From positions 1 through 53,916 of the forward strand of contig NZ_CAKUAT010000018.1 of the NCBI RefSeq assembly GCF_934636665.1: a DNA stretch of 53,916 bases. Direction: 5' to 3'. Below the pieces are notes generated by a model. The model saw nothing but the letters and a program-made list of their open reading frames with translations, had not been told where the DNA came from and did not search any database. This document shows positions 25,432 through 34,131 of this stretch, piece after piece. Position 1 is the stretch's first letter. Each line of letters starts with the position of its first letter. The translations under genes were made by a program, and so were the position numbers. The stretch comes from an uncultured Senegalimassilia sp. (GTDB taxonomy: Bacteria > Actinomycetota > Coriobacteriia > Coriobacteriales > Eggerthellaceae).

Positions 25432-27156
25432 GTGGGAAGCGATTTAGAGAACATACGAGAAGTTCGCAAGGCCGATGCCGGCGGGCGGCGCGTCGTCGAA
25501 AGGGCGGCAGCGTGCGCGGCGCTGCGCCAGGCGTTCGACGGCTGCACACTTGCTTTTTTCGGCCTTGCGGTGGTTCGTATTTGGATTCAGTGCAACCTGT
25601 ACGGCAATTACGTGCTGTCCGATGCCGGGCTGGTCAGCGTCGTCATCAATTTCGTGCGTATCGCGTTCACCGTTTTGCTGGTGGCGTTCGCCCTGCGCGG
25701 TTTGATGGGGCGTCGGTCCGCGAAGGCGCTCGAATGGTTCTCCGTTACGGCCATGACGCTGGGCAGCGTGCTGTTCTTCTTAAACGGAACGCTTGATTCC
25801 GACGCAGTCTTGTACGCGGCGTGCACGTGCGCGGGGCTGGGCATCGTGTGGGGCGGCGGCATGTGGATGGCGTTCTACCTGCGCTTACGTCCGCGAACGG
25901 CTTTGCTGTGCGCATTGGGGTCGCTGGCGTTGGGGTCGTTGGGCGGCTTCGTCATGGGTGCGTTGCCGCGTTCGACGTGCTATCTGGTGGGCGTGTTCCT
26001 CCCTACCGTTTCGTATGTGTGCTTCGGCCGGTCGATGCGCGTGGCCGATGAGCGCGGGTGGCCGCAGGCGCCAGGCGGCTTCTCGTCGTCGCGCGAGTGC
26101 CCCGCCTTCGCGATCGCCGAGAAGGCGTATGGTGCGGGGTCGCGCGTCGATTTCTTGCGTTTGTTGGCCGGATTGGCATTGTTCATGCTGGTCATGGGCG
26201 TGTCGCGAGGTTTCCCGTTCGGCGAATCCATCGCGTTGCCGCTGGGGATGCAACTGTTGCACCAAGGCGGCGTGATCGTACTGTGCATGGCGTGGGCCTG
26301 GGCTGCGCTGGGCCGTGGCCGTGCGGTCTCGTCGGCGACGCTGTGGCGTTTCGAGGTGGTTGCGGCGTCGGCGGGCGTGGTGCTGATGGCCACGCTGGAA
26401 TGGTGGGGTTTTGCCGGCGGTGCGGCGCTCGTGTCCATCGCCAACACCATGACGCTCGGCATTCTGTGGGTCATCTGCTACGACGTCGCGCGCCATTCTT
26501 CGTGGAACCCGTACGCGGTGCTCGGCGTGTGCTGGGCGGTGTTTCTGCTCGCACGCGAAGTCGGGCGCTGGGGCATCTTGGTTTTCGCGCCGCAAAGCTC
26601 GTTGATGACGCTGCTGGCCGCGTTGATGGTGTGCGTGCTGTCCGTTTCCATCGCGGTGCTGCTTGGCGATAACGTTCCGCGCAGCCGAGCGTTGTTGGCG
26701 GGCTTTCCCGGTGAAGAAGCTGATGAAGGCGATGCGAGGCCTGCGGGCCGTGTTGCGGAGGGCGCGGTCGCTGGTCGCGCGGGCGTTGCCGTTGAGGTTG
26801 CCGGCGGCGAAGGCGATGCCGTCGAGCTGCCGATTGCCGGGCGTCGCGAAGCGCAGACGGAAAGCGGTGTCGGGTCGAGTTTTGCGGGCGATGTTGCCGA
26901 ATCGGGACCAGAGCCCGAGGCGGTCTTGCATGCGGCCGACGATGGGGGCATTGCGCGGTTGACCGCGGGATTCGGGCTGACGCGCCGTGAGGCCGAAGTG
27001 GCGCTTATGCTCGCGGAGGGCAAAAGCAAGGCGGCGATTGCCGAGCTGCTGGTGCTTTCGGAGAACACCGTGCGCGGCTACGCGAAAAACGCCTACGCGA
27101 AGATGGACGTGCATAGCAAACGGGAACTTCAGCAAGCCGTTCGCGAAATGCGTTAG
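25432..27156 (+). CDS. LuxR-family regulator with polytopic membrane N-half, cassette 1
   Basis: 574 residues. Residues about 35-425 contain roughly 12 hydrophobic helices, in the manner of a transporter-like sensor. Residues about 425-510 are an Ala/Gly/Glu-rich linker. Residues 516-574 are a LuxR/GerE helix-turn-helix (LTRREAEVALMLAEG, then LLVLSENTVRGYAKNAYAKM). This fused design is common next to respiratory reductase genes in Eggerthellaceae and fits a membrane sensor that binds DNA directly. The GTG start at 25432 follows GGGAGAGGG. The likely target is the cytochrome-flavoprotein pair immediately upstream or its own promoter; the ligand is probably the reductase substrate (inference). 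Confidence 0.85.
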   Translation: MGSDLENIREVRKADAGGRRVVERAAACAALRQAFDGCTLAFFGLAVVRIWIQCNLYGNYVLSDAGLVSVVINFVRIAFTVLLVAFALRGLMGRRSAKALEWFSVTAMTLGSVLFFLNGTLDSDAVLYAACTCAGLGIVWGGGMWMAFYLRLRPRTALLCALGSLALGSLGGFVMGALPRSTCYLVGVFLPTVSYVCFGRSMRVADERGWPQAPGGFSSSRECPAFAIAEKAYGAGSRVDFLRLLAGLALFMLVMGVSRGFPFGESIALPLGMQLLHQGGVIVLCMAWAWAALGRGRAVSSATLWRFEVVAASAGVVLMATLEWWGFAGGAALVSIANTMTLGILWVICYDVARHSSWNPYAVLGVCWAVFLLAREVGRWGILVFAPQSSLMTLLAALMVCVLSVSIAVLLGDNVPRSRALLAGFPGEEADEGDARPAGRVAEGAVAGRAGVAVEVAGGEGDAVELPIAGRREAQTESGVGSSFAGDVAESGPEPEAVLHAADDGGIARLTAGFGLTRREAEVALMLAEGKSKAAIAELLVLSENTVRGYAKNAYAKMDVHSKRELQQAVREMR

Positions 27157-27172
27157 CGAGTTCCGTGTGCCT

Positions 27173-27274
27173 GACGCTTCGGGGACGTATCCCTAAGTGT
27201 CTGGGTTCGCGTCGGGTTTGCGCCTAACGCGCACTGACGTTTCCGGACACTTAATGCTACGTCCCCGAAGCGTC
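27173..27274. repeat. REP-like palindrome family A, inverted pair
   Basis: The 29-bp element at 27173-27201 and the reverse complement of 27246-27274 agree at 26 of 29 positions. Both start GACGCTTCGGGGACGTA and end TAAGTGTC in the same sense. Together they could form a large hairpin in the 306-base gap between the LuxR gene and mscL. Further copies are at 27921-27984, 39291-39322, 39465-39495 and 41010-41038. Confidence 0.8.
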
Positions 27275-27462
27275 ACCGAGCTTCGAGTATCGTGCGCGGC
27301 CATGCGAAGGCGGGCTGCGCACGTCCCAAAACACCTGGTCGTTGGGGAGCGGGGGACAAAATGGCGGGCCCCGGCAATTTTGGGGCTCCTCTTTGCCGCC
27401 GATGATCGCGCGTGTAGTATGGGCGCATCGTTTATGCTGCAGATCGTTTGGAGGGGAAGCAG

Positions 27463-27900
27463 ATGAAGAAGTTCCTGAACGAGTTCAAGGAGTTCATCAA
27501 CCGCGGCAACGTGATGGACCTGGCAGTCGGCGTCATCATCGGCGGTGCGTTCACGTCCATCGTCACCGCGCTGACCACCAGTATCATCAACCCGTTGATC
27601 TCGGTGGTCGCCGGTGGCGGCGCGGACACCATCTCCGGGCTGGTCGTGCCGGGCACCGACATCGATTTCGGCGCGTTCATCAGCGCCTGCATCAACTTTC
27701 TTATCGTCGCGTTCGTGGTGTTCTTGCTGGTGAAGGCCGTGAACAAGGCGCAAAACCTGGGCGAGAAGCTCACGGGCAAGGAAGAGGAGGCCCCTGCGGC
27801 CGTTCCCACGTGCCCGTTCTGCCTGGAAGAGGTCAAGGAAGGCGCCACGCGCTGCCCGCACTGCGCAGCGGCGTTCGACGCTCCCGCCAAGGCGGAATAG
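27463..27900 (+). CDS. mscL: large-conductance mechanosensitive channel with C-terminal zinc ribbon
   Basis: 145 residues. The N-terminal FKEFINRGNVMDLAVGVIIGGAF and the pore helix are clear MscL, with a second membrane helix at about 77-97. The channel releases solutes under hypo-osmotic shock. Instead of the usual charged C-terminal bundle alone, the tail ends in CPFC-x10-CPHC (about 117-134), a four-cysteine zinc-ribbon pattern. ATG at 27463 follows GGAGGGG, and the MKKF N-terminus is family-typical. A TAGTAT box at 27415-27420 may be the -10. It is flanked on both sides by REP-like repeats and followed by a strong terminator. Confidence 0.93.
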   Translation: MKKFLNEFKEFINRGNVMDLAVGVIIGGAFTSIVTALTTSIINPLISVVAGGGADTISGLVVPGTDIDFGAFISACINFLIVAFVVFLLVKAVNKAQNLGEKLTGKEEEAPAAVPTCPFCLEEVKEGATRCPHCAAAFDAPAKAE

Positions 27901-27920
27901 CGGAGACGGATTCACGCAGC

Positions 27921-27984
27921 GACGCTTCGGGTGCATTGAGCCCGTGGGCTTGTCGGACGCTCAGCCCTACGTCTCCTAAGCGTC
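27921..27984. repeat. REP-like palindrome family A, degenerate inverted pair
   Basis: GACGCTT at 27921-27927 and AAGCGTC at 27978-27984 bound the element. The right 29 bp (27956-27984) is a recognisable reverse-oriented copy (GACGCTCAGCCCTACGTCTC then CTAAGCGTC), while the left half (27921-27941) has diverged. It lies 20 bases after the mscL stop. Confidence 0.55.
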
Positions 27985-28021
27985 GTGCGTAGGGAAATCG
28001 GATTCGAGCGGGATAGCATCG

Positions 28022-28060
28022 CGTGAAAAGCGCCTGGGTGACCAGGCGCTTTTCACGTTT
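28022..28060 (+). terminator. terminator after mscL
   Basis: CGTGAAAAGCGCCTGG (28022-28037) pairs perfectly over 16 bp with 28042-28057 around a GTGA loop, then TTT. The rest of the 295-base gap to the topoisomerase gene shows no gene. Confidence 0.8.
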
Positions 28061-28195
28061 GCGGCACTGTTTCTTGCTTAAATCAGCGAACAGGTGTACG
28101 ATGTTTTTGCCGTGATGTTGCTGTGGGGCGGGCAACCCTTGTGGTAACTTGCGGTAGACACACCACAAGGGGAATACGAGAAGCGAAAGAACGGT

Positions 28196-30193
28196 ATGGC
28201 AAAAAGCACGGTCAATTACGGCAACGACAGCATCCGCCAGTTGAAGGACGAGGAGCGCGTACGCCTTCGCCCGGCGGTCATATTCGGCTCCGACGGCCTG
28301 GATGGCTGCGCTCATGCCGCGTTCGAGATCCTGTCGAACGCGGTCGACGAGGCGCGTCAGGGCTACGGCAATCTGATCACCCTCACCGCCTTCGCCGACG
28401 GCTCCATCCAGGTGGAGGACAACGGCCGCGGTTGCCCGCTTGACTGGAACCCCACCGAGAAGCGCTTCAACTGGGAGTTGGTGTTCTGCGAGCTGTACGC
28501 GGGCGGCAAATACGACAACAACCAAGGCGGCGACTACGACTTCTCGCTGGGCACCAACGGCCTGGGCTCGTGCGCCACGCAGTACGCCTCCGAGTACATG
28601 GACGTCACCGTTTGGCGTGACGGCAACAAGTACCAGCTGCACTTCAAGAAGGGCAAGGTGGTCGGCGCCAAGAAGAAGGCGCTGCAGGTCGAGCCCACCG
28701 ACGAGGCGCGCACCGGCACCACCATCAAATGGCGTCCTGACCTGGAGGTCTTCACCGCAATCGATATCCCCGACGACTGGTATCGCGAAACCATGCGCCG
28801 CCAGGCGGTGGTCAACGCCAACGTCACGTTCCGCCTGCGCATCGAGGGGGAGGACGGCGTCTTCTCCGAAGAGGAGTTCTGCTATCCCAAGGGCATCGAG
28901 GACTATGTGATGGAGAAGGTGGGCCATGACTATCTGACCGAGCCCTTCTTCATCCAGGCCGACCGCCGCGGCCGCGATCGCGACGACCTGCCCGACTACA
29001 ACGTGAAGATCACCGCATGCCTGTGCTTCTCGCGCACGTTCCAGATGCAGGAGTACTACCATAACTCGTCGTGGCTGGAAAACGGCGGATCGCCGGAGAA
29101 GGCTGCGCGTAGTGCTCTGACCAGCGCAATCGATGCCTATATCAAGCAACAGGGCAAATACAACAAGAACGAAAGCGCCATCAAGTGGCAGGACGTGCAG
29201 GATTGCCTGGTGCTCGTGACCAACTGCTTCTCCACGCAAACGTCCTACGAGAACCAAACGAAGAAGGCCATCAACAACCGCTTCATCCAGCAGGCCATGA
29301 CGGCGTTTTTCAAGGAACGCCTGGGCACGTACCTGATCGAGAACAAAGAGTCCGCCGACAAGATCATGGAGCAGGTGCTCATCAACAAGCGCTCGCGTGA
29401 GAACGCGGAGAAGACGCGCCAGAGCATCAAGACCAACCTGCAGCAAAAGACCGACATGGCCAACCGCGTGCAGAAGTTCATCGACTGCCGCTCCAAGGAC
29501 AAGGGCCGCCGCGAGGTCTACATCGTAGAGGGCGACTCGGCAGCAGGCGCCATCCGCACGTCGCGCGACGCCGAGTTCCAGGGCGTCATGCCGGTGCGAG
29601 GCAAGATCCTCAATTGCCTGAAGGAGGATTACCCGCGCATCTTCAAGTCCGAGATCATCATGGACCTGCTGCGCGTGCTTGGCTGCGGCGTGGAGGTTAA
29701 CGACCGCCGCATGAAGAACCTTGGCACCTTCGACCTGGACAACCTGAACTGGAGCAAGGTCATCATCTGCACCGACGCCGACGTCGACGGCTACCATATC
29801 CGCACGCTTATCCTGGCCATGCTTTATCGCCTGGTGCCCACGCTCATCCGCGAGGGGTTCGTCTACATCGCCGAATCGCCGCTGTACGAGATCAACTGCA
29901 AGGAGAAGACCTACTTCGCCTACACCGATCTTGAGAAGAACAACATCCTGAAGGAAATCGACGGGCAGAAGTGCTCCATCAACCGCTCCAAGGGTCTTGG
30001 TGAGAACGATCCCGACATGATGTGGCTCACCACCATGAACCCCGAGACGCGCCGCCTGATCAAGGTGGAGCCCGAGGACATCGAGCGCATGGAAACCATG
30101 TTCAACCTGCTGCTGGGCAACGACGACGAGGGCCGTAAACGCCACATCGCCGAGCATGGCAGGGAATACCTCGACCAGCTTGACCTGCAATAA
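28196..30193 (+). CDS. divergent type IIA topoisomerase, ATPase subunit (GyrB/ParE-like)
   Basis: 665 residues, near ParE length. The GHKL ATPase has E44 and N48 in FEILSNAVDEA, D75 in VEDNGRGCP and a G-loop reading GTNGLGSCATQYAS, where gyrase has a GGLHGVG-type loop. The Toprim region has E445 in VYIVEGDSAAGA and the D527-x-D529-x-D531 triad in CTDADVDGYHIRT, followed by RSKGLGEND. All catalytic positions are present, so the enzyme should be active. Many surrounding residues differ from canonical GyrB/ParE, and the wording fits the second topoisomerase pair seen in some anaerobes. The start ATG has only a weak purine-rich site. The A subunit follows 83 bases later. Confidence 0.85.
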   Translation: MAKSTVNYGNDSIRQLKDEERVRLRPAVIFGSDGLDGCAHAAFEILSNAVDEARQGYGNLITLTAFADGSIQVEDNGRGCPLDWNPTEKRFNWELVFCELYAGGKYDNNQGGDYDFSLGTNGLGSCATQYASEYMDVTVWRDGNKYQLHFKKGKVVGAKKKALQVEPTDEARTGTTIKWRPDLEVFTAIDIPDDWYRETMRRQAVVNANVTFRLRIEGEDGVFSEEEFCYPKGIEDYVMEKVGHDYLTEPFFIQADRRGRDRDDLPDYNVKITACLCFSRTFQMQEYYHNSSWLENGGSPEKAARSALTSAIDAYIKQQGKYNKNESAIKWQDVQDCLVLVTNCFSTQTSYENQTKKAINNRFIQQAMTAFFKERLGTYLIENKESADKIMEQVLINKRSRENAEKTRQSIKTNLQQKTDMANRVQKFIDCRSKDKGRREVYIVEGDSAAGAIRTSRDAEFQGVMPVRGKILNCLKEDYPRIFKSEIIMDLLRVLGCGVEVNDRRMKNLGTFDLDNLNWSKVIICTDADVDGYHIRTLILAMLYRLVPTLIREGFVYIAESPLYEINCKEKTYFAYTDLEKNNILKEIDGQKCSINRSKGLGENDPDMMWLTTMNPETRRLIKVEPEDIERMETMFNLLLGNDDEGRKRHIAEHGREYLDQLDLQ

Positions 30194-30276
30194 GGCGCCT
30201 TTCGCAAGGCTGTTGAAGATCTAAACCGGCGGCCGCCCGCAAGACGGCGCCCGCCCATTCGCATCAAGGGGAGACC

Positions 30277-32523
30277 GTGGCAAGAAAGACCAAAGCACAA
30301 CCGAAGAAGAAGCATGTGGACAACCCCAACGTGATCGGCCTGCACTCCGAGGTTTTGGAGCAGCCCATCACGCAAACCCTCGAAGTGAACTACATGCCCT
30401 ACGCCATGAGCACCAACGTGTCCCGCGCGTTCCCGGAGATCGACGGGTTCAAGCCGTCGCACCGCAAGCTTCTGTACACCATGTACAAGATGGGCTTGCT
30501 CAACGGCGCGCGCCAGAAGAGCGCCAACATCGTCGGCCAGACCATGAAGCTCAATCCCCACGGCGATTCGGCCATCTACGAAACCATGGTGCGCCTTGCC
30601 ACGGGCAACGAAGCTTTGCTCACGCCCTTCGTGGAATCCAAGGGCAACTTCGGTAAGTACTACTCCGGTGACCTGAGCTACGCCGCCTCGCGTTACACTG
30701 AGGCGAAGCTTTCCCCCATTTGCGCCGAGATCTTCAAGGACATCGACAAGGACCCGGTCGACTTCATGGACAGCTACGACGGCGCCATGAAGGAGCCGCG
30801 CCTGCTGCCCACCACGTTCCCCAACATCTTGGTGTCGGCGAACAAGGGCATCGGCGTTGCCATGGCCTCCGACATTTGCGGCTTCAACTTGAACGAAGTG
30901 TGCGAAGCCACCATGCACTTCCTTGAGGACCCTGACTGCGACCTGCAGAAATACATGCCTGCGCCCGACTTCTCCACCGGCGGCGAGATCATTTACCGTC
31001 GCGAGGAGATGGATCGCATCTACAACACGGGCCTGGGCAGCTTCCAAATCCGCTCGCGCTGGCGCTACCTGCCCGACGAGCGCATCATCGAGGTGTACGA
31101 GATTCCCTACACCACGAAAACCGACATCATCATCGAGCGCATCGTCAAGCTGGCGAAAGAGGGGAAGGTGCGCGAGATCGCCGACATCCGCGATGAGACC
31201 GACCTTTCCGGCCTGCGCATCGCCATCGACCTGAAGCGCGGCGTCGACCCCGAGCTGCTCATGGCGAAGCTGTTCCGCTCTACCACGCTGCAGGATTCGT
31301 TCTCCTGCAACTTCAACGTGTTGGTGGACGGGTATCCGCGCGTTATGGGCGTGCGTCAGATTCTGCAGGAGTGGGTTGCATGGCGCGTGGATTCCACGCG
31401 GCGTCGCATGAATTTCGACCTGGGGAAGAAGAGCGACCGACTGCACCTGCTGCACGGCCTTGAGGCTATTTTGCTGGACATCGACAAGGCCATTGCCATC
31501 ATCCGCAACACCAAGCTGGAGGCCGAGGTCGTGCCGAACCTGATGAAGGGCTTCGGCATCGACGAGGTGCAGGCCGAGTTCGTGGCCGAACTGAAGCTGC
31601 GCAACATCAACGAGGAGTACATCCTCAACCGCACAAAGGACATCGCGAAGCTGGAAGGCGACATCGCCGAGCTGAAGGAGGTCCTGGCCAGCGAGCAGAA
31701 GATCAAGCAGGTCATCAGCGACGAGCTTGCCGCGGTGAATAAGAAGCACGTGGCGCCGCGCAAAACGGGCCTGGTCGAGCCGGGCGACATCGTGGAAGTC
31801 AGCCTGGAGCCCGAGGTGGAGGAATATCCCGTCACCATGATGCTCTCGCGCGACGGCTACCTGAAGAAGATGACCGAGCGCGTGCTGCGCAAGGCCACCA
31901 CGCTGAAGTACAAGGACGGCGACGAGCCCTTCATCGAGTTCCCGTCGTCGAACACCCACGAGCTGCTGGTGTTCACTGATCAGCGCCAGGTGTACAAGTG
32001 CAAGGTGGCGCAGTTCGAAGACACCAAGTCGGCGCAGCTGGGCTCGTACCTGCCCACCGACCTGGGGATGGATCCCGACGAGAGCGTGATCTGGGTAATC
32101 GACCCCGAGGACTACAAGGCCGACGTGTTGTTCGTATTCGAGAACGGCCGCGTGGCGCGCGTGGCCTTGGCGGGCTACGTAACGAAGACCAACCGCAAGC
32201 GCTTGAAGAACGCCATCTACGGCGGCAGCAAGCTGTTGTTCGCAACTGTGCTGAAAGAGGACCGCGACCTGGCCTTGGTGTCAAGCGACCAGCGTTTGAT
32301 CAACTTCAACACCTCGCTGCTGAAAACCAAGACCACCAACAGCACGCAAGGTGTTCTGGCATTCACTGCGAAGAACGGCCGCATTGTGACCATGGTGGGC
32401 ACGGCCGAGGAGTTCCTGGGCGGTACCGCCAGCGTGGAGAAATTCCGCGCGGCAAGCCTGCCCTCCTCCGGCTCGCCCATGAAGGAAACGGACATGAAGA
32501 GCCTGTTCGACCTGGAAGAGTAG
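30277..32523 (+). CDS. divergent type IIA topoisomerase, cleavage subunit (GyrA/ParC-like)
   Basis: 748 residues, near ParC length. The winged-helix domain carries the DNA-attacking Tyr140 preceded by Arg in AASRYTEAKL. The tower and coiled-coil gate follow (for example LEAILLDIDKAIAIIRNTK, LRNINEEYILNRTKDIAKLEGDI). The C-terminal part (from about 500) has fewer, weaker beta-propeller blades (VFENGRVARVAL, AKNGRIVTMVG). The gyrase-defining GyrA-box QRRGGKG is not seen, so decatenation or relaxation is more likely than supercoiling. GTG at 30277 follows AAGGGGAGA. The N-terminal 12 residues are Lys-rich. It works as a heterotetramer with the preceding subunit. Confidence 0.85.
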   Translation: MARKTKAQPKKKHVDNPNVIGLHSEVLEQPITQTLEVNYMPYAMSTNVSRAFPEIDGFKPSHRKLLYTMYKMGLLNGARQKSANIVGQTMKLNPHGDSAIYETMVRLATGNEALLTPFVESKGNFGKYYSGDLSYAASRYTEAKLSPICAEIFKDIDKDPVDFMDSYDGAMKEPRLLPTTFPNILVSANKGIGVAMASDICGFNLNEVCEATMHFLEDPDCDLQKYMPAPDFSTGGEIIYRREEMDRIYNTGLGSFQIRSRWRYLPDERIIEVYEIPYTTKTDIIIERIVKLAKEGKVREIADIRDETDLSGLRIAIDLKRGVDPELLMAKLFRSTTLQDSFSCNFNVLVDGYPRVMGVRQILQEWVAWRVDSTRRRMNFDLGKKSDRLHLLHGLEAILLDIDKAIAIIRNTKLEAEVVPNLMKGFGIDEVQAEFVAELKLRNINEEYILNRTKDIAKLEGDIAELKEVLASEQKIKQVISDELAAVNKKHVAPRKTGLVEPGDIVEVSLEPEVEEYPVTMMLSRDGYLKKMTERVLRKATTLKYKDGDEPFIEFPSSNTHELLVFTDQRQVYKCKVAQFEDTKSAQLGSYLPTDLGMDPDESVIWVIDPEDYKADVLFVFENGRVARVALAGYVTKTNRKRLKNAIYGGSKLLFATVLKEDRDLALVSSDQRLINFNTSLLKTKTTNSTQGVLAFTAKNGRIVTMVGTAEEFLGGTASVEKFRAASLPSSGSPMKETDMKSLFDLEE

Positions 32524-32700
32524 CAACCGGTGAAGCAGGGCGGACGCGCGACGTGTTGGGCGTGCTGAGCGTGTTGGGCGCGGCCAACACGAAGGGCGTG
32601 CCGAGTGTGCTGGATGCATTGGGCGTCGGGTGTGCCGTGCGGGCTAGGCGAGAAGGGTGCGTTCGTCCTGGTAGGTCAGCGGAAAGCAGTTTGGAGAAAC

Positions 32701-33888
32701 ATGGCGTCGCAGGATTACGAGATACGATTGTTCGACAAGCGAATCGCCTCGTTCGTGTTCGAGACGAACTGTTTTGGCGAGTCTTGCGCCGTCGGCTTGC
32801 GCGTAGAGCCGGGGGCGGAGCGCCTGCTGCCTATGAACCTGGCGGGCTGCTCGAACGATGTCGAGTTGCGGCGATTCCTGGACTCTCGTCGAATCCCGAA
32901 GAATCGCGCGTACGTTGAGCGCATCCTTGCGCCGTTCGGGTTGCAGGCTTCCGACACGAAAGGAATCATCGATGTGACGAAGGGCATGTCGATCAATGAT
33001 TCCTATTGCATTGTTCCCGCAGGTGAACGGCCTTGTTTCGCCGAGTATAACCTGTTTTCTAACAGTTTCGATACGGTACTTTCCATCATTGCGTACACGG
33101 GACGCATTCCTTCAAGCCAGGTGGGTTCCGGTATTCCCAGCGAGTTGTCGCCGTCGGGGTCGTTTCCGAAGACGTGGCGCGTTGTGAACGGGCAGCGCGT
33201 GCTTTATAAGGCGGCGCACGCCGATGGCTTGGGCCTTGAACCTGTGTCCGAGTACTTGGCAAGCCAGGTTGCCGCTGCCATGGGATTACCTCATGTCGCA
33301 TATGACCTGGATGCTTGGCAAGGACGCCTGTGCTCGACGTGCGTTTTGATGAATGATGCGGAAACATCGTTCGTGCCGTTCGCCTATATGCTTGATCGCG
33401 ATGCGAAAGACGAGATGAACTTGGAGCGCGCGTTGGCGTTCTTCGATGAGCTCGGCGAAGAGGCTGCGCAGCGGTTTCGGTCCATGTTGGTGTTCGACGC
33501 GGTGATTATGAACCCCGATCGTCACATGGGCAACTATGGCGTGTTTCGCGATAACCGCACTGGGCGCGTGCTGGGCTTTGCGTCCATTTTCGACAACAAT
33601 TTGGCGTTGCTTCCGCAATATGGTACGGAAGCACTTACTGAAGAGTTTCTGCGCGAGCGCTTCGCCGCTACGCTCGGCGCGTTCGGTCCGACAGCTTATC
33701 AGCAGGCCCGTGCGGCTTTGGGCCCGCAGCAGCGAGAGCAGCTTGAGCGTTTGCGTGATTTCGCGTTCGATGGTGCAGCGTTGGCGCGCGTGGGGCGGCA
33801 GGCGGATGGTTTTGCGTTTTCGGAGCAGCGTTTGCTTACGCTCGGGCGTGCTGTTCGGGAAAACGCCACCGCCCTGTTGAAGGGCTGA
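32701..33888 (+). CDS. HipA-like serine/threonine kinase, no HipB partner
   Basis: 395 residues. The C-terminal two-thirds shows the HipA/CtkA kinase pattern: P-loop-like SPSGSFPKTWRV, ATP-site Lys170 in VLYKAAH, the catalytic segment N271-P-D273-R-H-M-G-N278, and the metal-binding D298 in SIFDNNLALLP. The first 140 residues are a separate region I do not recognise. HipA proteins phosphorylate targets such as glutamyl-tRNA synthetase and are normally repressed by a HipB antitoxin encoded beside them. No HTH gene flanks this one, so it may be a stand-alone regulatory kinase. ATG at 32701 follows GGAGA. It follows the topoisomerase operon by 177 bases, a gap with GTGTTGGGCG-type repeats and a small hairpin. 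Confidence 0.75.
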   Translation: MASQDYEIRLFDKRIASFVFETNCFGESCAVGLRVEPGAERLLPMNLAGCSNDVELRRFLDSRRIPKNRAYVERILAPFGLQASDTKGIIDVTKGMSINDSYCIVPAGERPCFAEYNLFSNSFDTVLSIIAYTGRIPSSQVGSGIPSELSPSGSFPKTWRVVNGQRVLYKAAHADGLGLEPVSEYLASQVAAAMGLPHVAYDLDAWQGRLCSTCVLMNDAETSFVPFAYMLDRDAKDEMNLERALAFFDELGEEAAQRFRSMLVFDAVIMNPDRHMGNYGVFRDNRTGRVLGFASIFDNNLALLPQYGTEALTEEFLRERFAATLGAFGPTAYQQARAALGPQQREQLERLRDFAFDGAALARVGRQADGFAFSEQRLLTLGRAVRENATALLKG

Positions 33889-33891
33889 TGG

Positions 33892-33990
33892 TGAAAATTC
33901 CGCATTTCGTCGGAAATGCGGCTGTGAAAAACCTGCATTTCGTAGGAATCAGCCCTTTAAAAACTGTGCATTTCGTAGGCGTGCTGCAGA
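33892..33990. repeat. three 33-bp direct repeats upstream of sbcD
   Basis: Units begin at 33892, 33925 and 33958, an exact 33-bp period. Each has T-(G/A)-AAAA, about five variable bases, then GCATTTCGT-(C/A)-GG, followed by a variable tail. The first unit also folds (CCGCATTT at 33900-33907 with AAATGCGG at 33914-33921). They begin 3 bases after the HipA-like stop. Confidence 0.8.
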
Positions 33991-34019
33991 ATCACGCGTG
34001 GGAAGCAATGATTCTGCAG
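33984..34019. repeat. 11-bp inverted repeat upstream of sbcD
   Basis: CTGCAGAATCA (33984-33994) is the exact reverse complement of TGATTCTGCAG (34009-34019), with a 14-base centre. It starts inside the third 33-bp unit and ends 112 bases before sbcD. No T-tract follows on the plus strand beyond GTGAAAAAA, so it is not an obvious terminator. Confidence 0.7.
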
Positions 34020-34131
34020 TGAAAAAATCCAGCGTTGACCTGGGGTGTTACATTGCTGGGCGTACGGCATGGTCAGCGTTGTCAACGTGATGGGATGATT
34101 CGGGCGTTTTGGCTCGGGGGAAGGCGGCGGT

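Noticed and set aside
27197..27466. Small gene between the LuxR gene and mscL
   Set aside because: The frame starts within the REP-like pair, has no ribosome site and overlaps the mscL start.
33892..33990. CRISPR array upstream of sbcD
   Set aside because: There are only three units, the 12-base conserved core is too short, spacers are too short, and no cas genes are nearby.
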